From: Rhizorhabdus sp.
Lineage (GTDB): Bacteria; Pseudomonadota; Alphaproteobacteria; Sphingomonadales; Sphingomonadaceae
Reading direction: 5' to 3'
Length of the DNA stretch: 35,152 nucleotides
NCBI RefSeq assembly: GCF_018006725.1
Contig: NZ_JAGMXV010000021.1
Span: 1-35,152 of the forward strand
Each line of letters begins with the position of its first letter. Within the stretch, counting starts at the first letter, position 1. The notes under the pieces were generated by a model. That model was not told the origin of the DNA. It worked only from the letters and a program-made list of their open reading frames with translations, and ran no database searches. Shown in pieces: positions 17,199 through 24,215 of the stretch. Made by a program: the position numbers and the translations under genes.

Positions 17199-18479
17199 GT
17201 GAAGCTGTCGGCCTGTTCGGGCCCAAACGTCGTGCGCGGGACCATTTTGCCAGGATTTGTCATCAGCCAGCGTCTCATCATCGCCCTGACCGCACTTCTG
17301 CTCCTGTTTTCGGGAGCAGCGCATGCGGCATCCACGGTCACCGCGATCGACATCGCCGAGACCAGCCTGACGCTGCGCTTCGACGCGCCGGTGGCGACCG
17401 CGTCCGCCTTCGTCTTGACCGGTCCGCAGCGAATCGCGGTGGACCTGCCGGGCGCACGCATGGGGCGCGTCTCCGCCTCCGGCGGGCTGATCGCAGCGAC
17501 CCGCCACGGCCAATATGACCCGAACACGGCGCGGGTCGTGTTCGAGTTGACCAAGGCCGCCGTGGTCGGTGACGCAACCTTTTCGGACGATCACCGCGCG
17601 CTGACACTGACGCTGAAACCCGTCAGCGAAAGCCTTTTCGCCCGCGCCGTCCGCAAGGGCCGCCAGTTGTTCGGGCTCGATGATCGCCCGATTTCGTCGC
17701 GTGGCGCACAGAGCGGCGGCATCACGGTCCCGCTCGACCCGCCCAAGCCTCTGCCGGTCCCTGCCGTGTCCGGAGCACGCGGAACGAAGAGGCCGCTGGT
17801 GGTGATCGATGCCGGCCATGGCGGACATGATCCGGGCTCGCAATCGGCGGACGGCCGCCACAAGGAAAAGGACGTTGCGCTCGGCATTGCTCGCGCGATC
17901 CGCGACGAGCTCGTTTCCTCGGGCCGGGTCCGCGTCGCCCTGACGCGCAGCGACGACCGCTTCCTGGTGCTCGGCGAGCGACGCGAGATCGCACGGCGGC
18001 TGAAGGCCGACCTGTTCATCTCGGTCCATGCCGACAGCGCGGTCAACGCTGCCGCGCGCGGCGCCAGCATCTACACCCTGTCGGAGGTGGCGTCGGACCG
18101 CGTGGCGGCCCAGCTGGCAGCGAAGGAAAACCGCGCCGATATCCTCAACGGCGTCGACCTGGGCGGCGAGAATAACGAGGTGTCGTCGATCCTGCTCGAC
18201 TTGGCCCAGCGTGAGACGATGAACATCTCGTCGCAATTCGCGACGCTGCTGCAGCGGGAAATGTCCTCCACCGTCCATTTCAAGGACGAGGCACACCGCT
18301 TCGCAGGCCTTATCGTATTGAAGGCGCCCGACGTCCCATCGGTGCTGCTCGAGACCGGCTATATCTCGAACGATGGCGATCTCGCGCTGCTGCTGTCGCC
18401 GCAATATCGTCGAAATATCGCGATCGGCGTCCGTAAGGCGGTGGAGATCCATTTCGCCAAGCGGCTGACCGGCGAATGA
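17199..18479 (+). CDS. N-acetylmuramoyl-L-alanine amidase, AmiC type
   Basis: A periplasmic enzyme that cuts peptide stems from murein glycan during cell separation. From GTG 17199 it has 426 residues: a leader with hydrophobic segment LIIALTALLLLFSGAAHA (26-43), an AMIN domain (about 45-140), a Pro-rich linker and an Amidase_3 domain (about 199-422). Zinc ligands are His207 (VIDAGHGGHDPG), Glu223 (HKEKDVAL) and His277 (FISVHADS), with catalytic Glu385 (LLETGYISN). The block 300-360 with AAKENRADILNG resembles the autoinhibitory helix of AmiA/B/C that EnvC/NlpD-type activators release. The start is uncertain: GTG 17232 or a TTG near 17247 would give a shorter leader. PBP1A follows by 71 bases. 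Confidence 0.93.
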   Translation: MKLSACSGPNVVRGTILPGFVISQRLIIALTALLLLFSGAAHAASTVTAIDIAETSLTLRFDAPVATASAFVLTGPQRIAVDLPGARMGRVSASGGLIAATRHGQYDPNTARVVFELTKAAVVGDATFSDDHRALTLTLKPVSESLFARAVRKGRQLFGLDDRPISSRGAQSGGITVPLDPPKPLPVPAVSGARGTKRPLVVIDAGHGGHDPGSQSADGRHKEKDVALGIARAIRDELVSSGRVRVALTRSDDRFLVLGERREIARRLKADLFISVHADSAVNAAARGASIYTLSEVASDRVAAQLAAKENRADILNGVDLGGENNEVSSILLDLAQRETMNISSQFATLLQREMSSTVHFKDEAHRFAGLIVLKAPDVPSVLLETGYISNDGDLALLLSPQYRRNIAIGVRKAVEIHFAKRLTGE

Positions 18480-18550
18480 CGCCCCACTCTCCCTTCCAGG
18501 CCGCCATGTGGCGCGCTTCCAAAGCCCTGCAAACCTGCTAGAGCGCGCCA

Positions 18551-21025
18551 GTGCCGAAGCTTCCTGCCCTTCACAATCCTTTCCCCGGATGGCGCGATCA
18601 GGTCCGCCACCTGCGTGGCTATCGCAGCTGGCGCTGGTCCGGCTATGTCCTGTGGTCGGCGGCGCTCGCTTGGCTGCTGATCTGGTTCTTCTTCGCGCGC
18701 GGCCTGCCCTCGGCAGACGCGCTGCTGGCCTATCAGCCGCCCCTGCCCACCAACGTGCGTGGCTATGACGGCGAACCGATCGCGGACTTCGCGCGCGAAC
18801 GGCGCGTGCAACTTTCCTACCAGGAATTTCCGCCGATCCTCGTCGATGCGTTCATCTCGGCCGAGGACAAGACCTTCTTCAGCCACCCCGGCATCGATTT
18901 CGGCGGCCTGGCTGGCGCCGTCTGGGACTATACGTCGAAGCTGGGCAGCGGGCGCCGCGCGCGGGGCGGTTCGACCATTACCCAGCAGGTCGCCAAGAAT
19001 CTGATCGTCGGGGACGACTATTCGATCGCGCGCAAGGTGCGCGAGGCGATCCTCGCCTTCCGGATCGAGGCGGCGCTGTCGAAACAGCAGATTCTGGAAC
19101 TCTATCTCAACCAGATATTCCTCGGCCGGAACGCATATGGTGTGCAGTCGGCGAGCCGCGCCTATTTCCGCAAGGATGTCGGCGACCTGACGCTGCCCGA
19201 GGTCGCCTATCTCGCCATCCTGCCCAAGGCGCCTTCCAATTACACGGTCGAACGCCATGCCGACCGTGCGCTCGACCGGCGCAATTACGTGCTGCGGCAG
19301 ATGGAGACCAATGGCTTCATCACGGCGCAGCAGCGGGCGGAGGCCTCGGCCGCACCGCTCGGCATCGTTCCCCGTTACGCGCCGAAGGCCGGCGTCACCG
19401 GCTATTTCATGGAGGAGGTCCGCCGAACGCTGATCGAGCGTTATGGCGAAGATGCGGGCGACAGTCCCAACGGCATCTATTCGGGCGGTTTGTGGGTGCG
19501 CACCTCCTACGATGCCAAGGTGCAGGACGCGGCCGAGAATGCGCTGCGCGACGGACTGGTCCGGTTCGAAGCGGCGCAGGGCTGGCGCGGGCGGATCGCA
19601 AAGATCGACATCGACGGCGACTGGCAGCGGGCGCTTTCGAACGCCAATGTCGGCGCGGGCTACGCCAATTGGCGGCCAGCCGTTGTTCTGTCCAAACAGG
19701 GCGCACAGGCAGAGATCGGCTTCGAGGACGGGACGAAGGGCATCTTGCCCAGCTCGGGCGCCACGATGCCGCGCGCGGGGGTCGGCGGCCGGGCGTTCGA
19801 CTTCCTCAAGGTCGGCGACGTAATCGTGGTGCGCCAGGAAAGCAGCGCCTGGACCCTGCGCAGCATTCCTTCGATCTCGGGCGGGATGGTGATCCAGAAC
19901 CCGCACACGGGCCAGATATTGGCGATGCAGGGCGGCTTCGACTCTCGCGGTTCCTCGTTCAATCGCGCGACCCAGGCGATGCGGCAGCCGGGTTCCACCT
20001 TCAAGCCGTTCGTCTATGCCGCTGCACTGGACAATGGCATGACCCCGGCCTCGATCATCATCGACGGGCCCTTCTGCGTCTATCAGTCGGCCCGCCTCGG
20101 GCAGAAATGCTTCCGCAATTTCTCGGGCCAGAATGCCGGCGAGCAGACGATGCGCTGGGGCGTCGAACAGTCGCGCAACCTGATGACCGTGCGCACCGCC
20201 AGCCAGATCGGCATGGACAAGGTGGTCAAGACGGCCAAGGCGATGGGCGTCGGCGACTATCCGCCCTATCTCGCTTATGCCCTCGGCGCCGGGGAAACGA
20301 CCGTCCTCAAGATGGTCAACGCCTATTCGATGTTCGCGAACCAGGGCCGCGCGCTCAGCCCGACGCTGATCGACTATGTCCAGGATCGCAACGGCAAGAT
20401 CATCTGGCGCGCCGACAAACGTGCCTGCGAGGGCTGCAATCTGCCCCGCTATGACGGCCACCCGATGCCCCGCCCGGCGCTGCGCGCCAAGCAGCTGATC
20501 GACCCGATGACCGCCTATCAGATGCTCCACATCATGGAGGGCGTCGTCGAGCGCGGAACCGCAACGGTGCTGCGCGACCTGGGCCGGCCGATGTTCGGCA
20601 AGACCGGCACCTCGTCGGGCCCGACCAATGTCTGGTTCGTCGGCGGCTCGGCCGATATGGTCGGAGGACTCTACCTCGGCTACGACACGCCGCGCTCGAT
20701 GGGCAGCTATGCCCAGGGCGGGACGATCGCCGCGCCGATCTTCCGCAGCTTCGCCGGCAAAGCGATGGCAGGCATGCCGGTCGTACCCTTCCAGGCGCCC
20801 CCCGGCATCCGCATGATCCGGATCGACCGCAAGACCGGCCGCCGCATTTTCGGCGCCTGGCCCGATGGCAGCTATTACAGCTCGGTCATCTGGGAAGCGT
20901 TCAAGCCGGAAAGCGAACCGCGCCGCACGATCCGCCGCGATGAGATCGCGAGCCGCGCGCGTCAGCAGCCGGCGCGTGCGACGACCGACAGCGAGTTCTT
21001 GCAAAGTCAGGACGGCATCTACTAG
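18551..21025 (+). CDS. penicillin-binding protein 1A, bifunctional transglycosylase/transpeptidase
   Basis: An 824-residue class A PBP that polymerises and crosslinks peptidoglycan. GTG 18551 is the first possible start, as TAG stands in frame 12 bases before. One TM helix is at about 32-50. The GT51 domain has catalytic Glu105 in SAEDKTFFSHPGID and RGGSTITQQVAKNL (138-151). An OB-like insert (about 345-435) separates it from the transpeptidase, whose motifs are Ser482-TFK, SRN (541-543) and KTGT (684-687). The tail after about 780 is charged and probably disordered. It sits between an amidase and prfB, an order I recall from other alphaproteobacteria. The usual symbols are mrcA or ponA; orthology to one of several PBP1 paralogues is not certain. 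Confidence 0.95.
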   Translation: MPKLPALHNPFPGWRDQVRHLRGYRSWRWSGYVLWSAALAWLLIWFFFARGLPSADALLAYQPPLPTNVRGYDGEPIADFARERRVQLSYQEFPPILVDAFISAEDKTFFSHPGIDFGGLAGAVWDYTSKLGSGRRARGGSTITQQVAKNLIVGDDYSIARKVREAILAFRIEAALSKQQILELYLNQIFLGRNAYGVQSASRAYFRKDVGDLTLPEVAYLAILPKAPSNYTVERHADRALDRRNYVLRQMETNGFITAQQRAEASAAPLGIVPRYAPKAGVTGYFMEEVRRTLIERYGEDAGDSPNGIYSGGLWVRTSYDAKVQDAAENALRDGLVRFEAAQGWRGRIAKIDIDGDWQRALSNANVGAGYANWRPAVVLSKQGAQAEIGFEDGTKGILPSSGATMPRAGVGGRAFDFLKVGDVIVVRQESSAWTLRSIPSISGGMVIQNPHTGQILAMQGGFDSRGSSFNRATQAMRQPGSTFKPFVYAAALDNGMTPASIIIDGPFCVYQSARLGQKCFRNFSGQNAGEQTMRWGVEQSRNLMTVRTASQIGMDKVVKTAKAMGVGDYPPYLAYALGAGETTVLKMVNAYSMFANQGRALSPTLIDYVQDRNGKIIWRADKRACEGCNLPRYDGHPMPRPALRAKQLIDPMTAYQMLHIMEGVVERGTATVLRDLGRPMFGKTGTSSGPTNVWFVGGSADMVGGLYLGYDTPRSMGSYAQGGTIAAPIFRSFAGKAMAGMPVVPFQAPPGIRMIRIDRKTGRRIFGAWPDGSYYSSVIWEAFKPESEPRRTIRRDEIASRARQQPARATTDSEFLQSQDGIY

Positions 21026-21128
21026 GGCCGTTCGTCCGGCGGATCGCCGCCATCGGGAGAATCGACTCCCGCTCCGTTTCGCGCCGGCGACGGCGCCGAT
21101 CGGGTCCGCACAAGATTTGGAGTGTCCT

Positions 21129-22256
21129 ATGCGCGCCGAAGCGCAAGCCAGTGTCGAGCAGATCAACCAGGCGATGGCGCTCGTCCGCCGCTTCCTGGAC
21201 TGGGACCGCGCGCTGCGCCGGCTCGACGAGCTCAACGCCCGCGTCGAAGACCCGAAGCTGTGGGACGACGCCAAGGCCGCGCAGGAGGTGATGCGCGAGC
21301 GTCGCCGGCTCGACGAATCGATTTCGGCGGTCAAGGCGATCGAGATGGAGCGCGACGACACGATCGAGTTGATGGAGATGGCCGAGGCCGAGGGCGACGA
21401 GGCGCTGGTCGACGATGGCGTCGCCGCGCTCGCCGCGCTGGCGGAGCGCGCGGAAAAGGACAAGATCGGTGCACTTCTTGCCGGCGAGGCCGACGGCAAC
21501 AACACCTATATCGAGGTCAATTCGGGCGCCGGCGGCACCGAGAGCCAGGATTGGGCCGGTATGCTGCAGCGCATGTATTCGCGCTGGGCCGAACGCCATG
21601 GCTACAAGGTCGAACTGGTCGACTTCCACGCGGGCGAACAGGCCGGGATCAAGTCCGCGACACTGCTGGTTCGTGGCGAAAATGCCTATGGTTATGCCAA
21701 GACCGAGAGTGGCGTGCATCGGCTCGTCCGGATCAGCCCCTATGACTCCGCCGCGCGCCGCCACACCAGCTTCGCCAGCGTCTGGGTCTATCCGGAGGTC
21801 GACGACGATATCGACATCGAGGTGCTCGAAAAGGACCTGAAGATCGACACCTATCGCTCGTCCGGAGCAGGCGGCCAGCACGTCAACACAACCGATTCGG
21901 CGGTGCGCATCACCCACATGCCCACCGGCATCATCGTCGCCTGCCAGAACCAGCGTTCGCAGCACAAGAACAAGGCCGAGGCGATGAAGCAGCTGAAGGC
22001 GCGCCTGTACGAACAGGAGTTGCAGAAGCGCGAGGCCGAAGCGATGGCCGGCTATGCCGCGAAGACCGAGATCGGCTGGGGCCACCAGATCCGCTCTTAT
22101 GTGCTGCAGCCTTATCAGATGGTGAAGGACCTGCGTACCGGCGTGACCTCCACGGCCCCGTCCGACGTACTCGACGGCGATCTCGACAAGTTCATGGCGG
22201 CAGCGCTCTCGCAGCGCGTCACCGGCGAGAGCGTCGAGGTCGAGGACGTCGACTGA
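21129..22256 (+). CDS. prfB: peptide chain release factor 2
   Basis: A 375-residue release factor recognising UGA and UAA. ATG 21129 has GGAG 7 bases before it. The GGQ loop is at 248-250 ([19 protein letters not shown]). The codon-recognition tripeptide reads SPY (203-205, [15 protein letters not shown]) where E. coli has SPF; I recall SPY in other alphaproteobacteria. The gene is open without interruption: where E. coli prfB carries its programmed +1 frameshift at a UGA after codon 25, this gene reads RRFLDWD (20-26) with CTG GAC directly joined. So no autoregulatory frameshift operates here. It follows PBP1A by 103 bases containing only weak GC hairpins. Confidence 0.97.
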   Translation: MRAEAQASVEQINQAMALVRRFLDWDRALRRLDELNARVEDPKLWDDAKAAQEVMRERRRLDESISAVKAIEMERDDTIELMEMAEAEGDEALVDDGVAALAALAERAEKDKIGALLAGEADGNNTYIEVNSGAGGTESQDWAGMLQRMYSRWAERHGYKVELVDFHAGEQAGIKSATLLVRGENAYGYAKTESGVHRLVRISPYDSAARRHTSFASVWVYPEVDDDIDIEVLEKDLKIDTYRSSGAGGQHVNTTDSAVRITHMPTGIIVACQNQRSQHKNKAEAMKQLKARLYEQELQKREAEAMAGYAAKTEIGWGHQIRSYVLQPYQMVKDLRTGVTSTAPSDVLDGDLDKFMAAALSQRVTGESVEVEDVD

Positions 22257-22373
22257 TCCGGCCCAGTTCCCGTTGCAAGCTGTACGGCAGATGAAGAAGC
22301 CGTTCAGCGTGGCTCAGGGCTGGCCCCGGTAAGTTTCCCTCGTCCGAAGGAGATGGGCGAGAGGAGAGCCACC

Positions 22374-22658
22374 ATGAAATTAGGAACCATCTTCGCCGCG
22401 ATCGGCCTGGCCGTCGCGGCGCTGGGAAGCAGCGCACCTGCGCAGGCCCATGACCGCTGGGACGACCGCCGCGCCAGCCATGACCGCCGATGGGATGGCG
22501 ACCGGCGGTGGGATCATGATCGGCGCTGGGACCGCGACAGGCGTTGGAAGAATGACCGGCGCTGGGTGAACGAGCGCCGCTGGTATCGCGACCGCGACCA
22601 TCGCCGTCGCTGCTGGAACGAATGGAATCGCGGGCGCACAATTCGCGTCTGCCGCTGA
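22374..22658 (+). CDS. small secreted protein with xxDRRW hexapeptide repeats
   Basis: A 94-residue protein of unknown function. ATG 22374 follows GAGGAGAG by 7 bases; a longer frame from 22353 is less likely. A clear signal peptide (MKLGTIFAAIGLAVAALGSSAPAQA, cleavage near 25) leads to a mature part of about 69 residues that is almost all Arg, Asp and Trp. Six successive hexapeptides end in RRW: SHDRRW, DGDRRW, DHDRRW, DRDRRW, KNDRRW, VNERRW. The tail RRCWNEWNRGRTIRVCR has two cysteines that could form a disulfide. Strongly basic and Trp-rich, it might bind anionic envelope polymers; that is inference. It lies 117 bases after prfB and is followed by a strong terminator. Confidence 0.85.
   Translation: MKLGTIFAAIGLAVAALGSSAPAQAHDRWDDRRASHDRRWDGDRRWDHDRRWDRDRRWKNDRRWVNERRWYRDRDHRRRCWNEWNRGRTIRVCR
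22476..22583 (+). repeat. six in-frame 18-nt units encoding xxDRRW
   Basis: Six consecutive 18-base units (22476, 22494, 22512, 22530, 22548, 22566) each encode x-x-Asp/Glu-Arg-Arg-Trp. Arg codons vary between units (CGC, CGA, CGG, AGG), so the protein repeat is kept while the DNA has drifted, which points to selection on the peptide. Confidence 0.9.
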
Positions 22659-22665
22659 AAATATG

Positions 22666-22689
22666 GCCCCCTTCCTTCGGGAAGGGGGC
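22666..22689 (+). terminator. terminator after the DRRW-repeat gene
   Basis: GCCCCCTTCC-TTCG-GGAAGGGGGC, a perfect 10-bp stem closed by a UUCG tetraloop, starting 7 bases after the stop codon. No U-tract follows, as is common in GC-rich bacteria. Confidence 0.85.
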
Positions 22690-22717
22690 TGATCGCGTTG
22701 ATCACGATGCGCGATCA
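22690..22717. repeat. 8-bp inverted repeat directly after the terminator
   Basis: TGATCGCG, 12-base spacer, CGCGATCA. It begins on the base after the terminator stem. It could be an operator, a second hairpin, or chance. No known recognition pattern was identified. Confidence 0.4.
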
Positions 22718-22783
22718 CCCATGAAGTTGCCGCCCTCCATAGAGCGACAGGCCATCAGCTCACTCCCGCCGACCGCATCCGCC

Positions 22784-22818
22784 CGCGCCGCGCCGCGCCG
22801 CGCCGCGCCGCGCCGCGC
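22784..22818. repeat. pentanucleotide tandem repeat (CGCGC)7
   Basis: Seven perfect copies of CGCGC, 35 bases, 43 bases before the promoter match of the efflux operon. On the minus strand an ATG (22820-22818) begins right at its edge, so copy number would set the frame of what follows. Such perfect short repeats can slip during replication. Confidence 0.9.
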
Positions 22819-22860
22819 ATGACCGTTCCACGGACAGAATAGCAACCAAGCGAGAATTGG

Positions 22861-22886
22861 GGAACGATCCTCCGCATTGGCTCGTT
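22861..22886 (+). promoter_or_regulatory. ECF (EcfG-type) promoter candidate for RND efflux operon
   Basis: GGAAC (22861-22865), 17 bases, CGTT (22883-22886). Both elements and the spacing agree with the general-stress sigma EcfG consensus of alphaproteobacteria. The start site would be near 22893, giving a leader of about 155 bases to ATG 23048. It is a visual match without mapping data. Confidence 0.6.
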
Positions 22887-22955
22887 GCGTCGCAACATTG
22901 CGCTGTACAGCTGACCCTATGGGAAGCTAGCTTGCATCCGGAAACACGTGTTTCC
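22884..22955. promoter_or_regulatory. cluster of four palindromes over the start site and leader
   Basis: In 72 bases: GTTGCG-T-CGCAAC (22884-22896), GCTGTACAGC (22902-22911), AAGCTAGCTT (22924-22933) and the perfect 16-mer GGAAACACGTGTTTCC (22940-22955). The first overlaps the -10 and start region; the last, with the CACGTG core, is the best operator candidate. A dimeric repressor or activator encoded elsewhere would be expected. Confidence 0.6.
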
Positions 22956-23047
22956 TGTTGCATTCGCAATCATATACCAATTGTGTCGCGAGACTGGCAC
23001 AGCTAGCAGGATGGACCGTGCCGGCTGCTCTTCACGAAGGTTGCATC

Positions 23048-24205
23048 ATGACGATTTCTCGGGTGGCCAGCACGGGCTGGCTCCTCCTGACCGGGGCATT
23101 GCTCGTTTCCGGATGTTCCAAGGAGAAGCCGACGCCCCCGCCCCCCGAGGCGGGCTATGTCGTCATGAAGACCGAGTCGGTGCCGCTTTTCATCGAACTC
23201 CCCGGTCGTACCGCCGCCTATGAGATGTCCGAGGTCCGCCCGCAGGTGACCGGCGTCATCAAGGCGCGACTGTTCACCGAAGGCTCGATCGTCCGGGCCG
23301 GGCAGACACTCTATCAGATCGACCCGAGCATCTACCGCGCCGCCGTCAACCAGGCGTCGGCCAATCTCGCGAGCGCGCGTGCCCTGCGCGAAGCAGCCGA
23401 GGCGAAGGCCAAGCGGTTCGAGCCGCTCGCCAAGATCGAGGCCGTCAGCAAACAGGACTATGCCGATGCGCTTGCTGCGGCGCGTCAGGCCGACGCTGCG
23501 GTAGCCCAGAATTCTGCCCAGTTGGAAACCGCCCGGGTCAATCTGCGCTTCACCGACGTGCCTGCTCCGATCAGTGGCCGGATCGGCCGATCGCTGGCGA
23601 CCACCGGCGCTCTCGTGACCGCAAGCCAAACCGACCCGCTGACCACGATACAGCGGCTCGATCCGATCTTCGTGGACATTCAGCAGTCCAGCGCGGACCT
23701 GCTCGCGTTGCGCCGCCAACTGGCGAGCGGTGGCGCCGCGCCCTCCTCCGCCAGCGTCTCGCTGACTCTGGAGGACGGCAGCGAATATGGCCGCAAGGGC
23801 CGCGTCGAGTTCGCCGAGGCGATGGTCGACCCGCAGACCGGCACGGTGACTCTCCGCGCCCGCTTCCCCAACCCCGACGGGCTGCTGCTGCCCGGAATGT
23901 TCGTCCGCGCGCGCTTTTCGCAGCTGACCGCCACCCAGGCCATATTGGTGCCTCAGGCCGGCGTGGCCCGCAGCCCCAAGGGCGAGGCGACGGTGATCCT
24001 GGTCGGCGCAGACGGCAAGGCCGTGCTGCGCACGATCAACGCGGATCGCACCGTCGGCGACAAATGGCTGGTCACGGCCGGGCTGAAGCCGGGCGACAAG
24101 GTGGTGATCGAAGGCCTGGGTAAGATACGCCCCGGCCAGCCGATCCGGCCGGTCCCCGCGGGATCGCCGCCCCTGCGCAAGGCATCGCCGGCGAAGGCCG
24201 GATGA
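23048..24205 (+). CDS. RND efflux periplasmic adaptor (AcrA/MexA type)
   Basis: A 385-residue membrane fusion lipoprotein linking pump and outer-membrane channel. ATG 23048 has GAAGG 8 bases before it. The signal ends in a lipobox with Cys23 (LLVSGCSKEKP). The order is typical: beta-barrel/lipoyl start (YEMSEVRPQVTGVIKARLFTEGSIVRAGQTLYQIDPS), coiled-coil hairpin (about 95-165, Ala/Gln/Lys-rich), lipoyl second half (NLRFTDVPAPISGRIGRSLATTGALV), beta-barrel and membrane-proximal domain ending near GDKVVIEGLGKIRPGQ. The pump gene begins 10 bases after its stop. Upstream lies the promoter and palindrome cluster described separately. Confidence 0.95.
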   Translation: MTISRVASTGWLLLTGALLVSGCSKEKPTPPPPEAGYVVMKTESVPLFIELPGRTAAYEMSEVRPQVTGVIKARLFTEGSIVRAGQTLYQIDPSIYRAAVNQASANLASARALREAAEAKAKRFEPLAKIEAVSKQDYADALAAARQADAAVAQNSAQLETARVNLRFTDVPAPISGRIGRSLATTGALVTASQTDPLTTIQRLDPIFVDIQQSSADLLALRRQLASGGAAPSSASVSLTLEDGSEYGRKGRVEFAEAMVDPQTGTVTLRARFPNPDGLLLPGMFVRARFSQLTATQAILVPQAGVARSPKGEATVILVGADGKAVLRTINADRTVGDKWLVTAGLKPGDKVVIEGLGKIRPGQPIRPVPAGSPPLRKASPAKAG

Positions 24206-24215
24206 GCGGCCGCCG

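Larger units (their letters stand above)
22718..23047. other. regulatory region upstream of the RND operon
   Basis: Without a convincing gene. In order it holds a short protein-like minus-strand frame (22702-22755, MACRSMEGGNFMGDRAS), a 7-copy CGCGC repeat (22784-22818), an ECF-type promoter match (22861-22886), a run of palindromes (22884-22955), an AT-richer stretch (22956-22985) and the ribosome-binding site GAAGG before ATG 23048. No TetR- or MarR-type regulator gene is adjacent. Confidence 0.6.

Noticed and set aside
18359-21505. 1048-codon minus-strand frame opposite PBP1A and prfB
   Set aside because: No recognisable domain. It runs through three real genes with intact motifs and is a codon-bias artefact.
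22760-22969. 69-codon minus-strand frame through the CGCGC repeat
   Set aside because: The C-terminal half is just the translated repeat (Ala/Arg/Gly) and the rest crosses the palindromes. Not a credible gene, although the neighbouring frame is mentioned as a finding.
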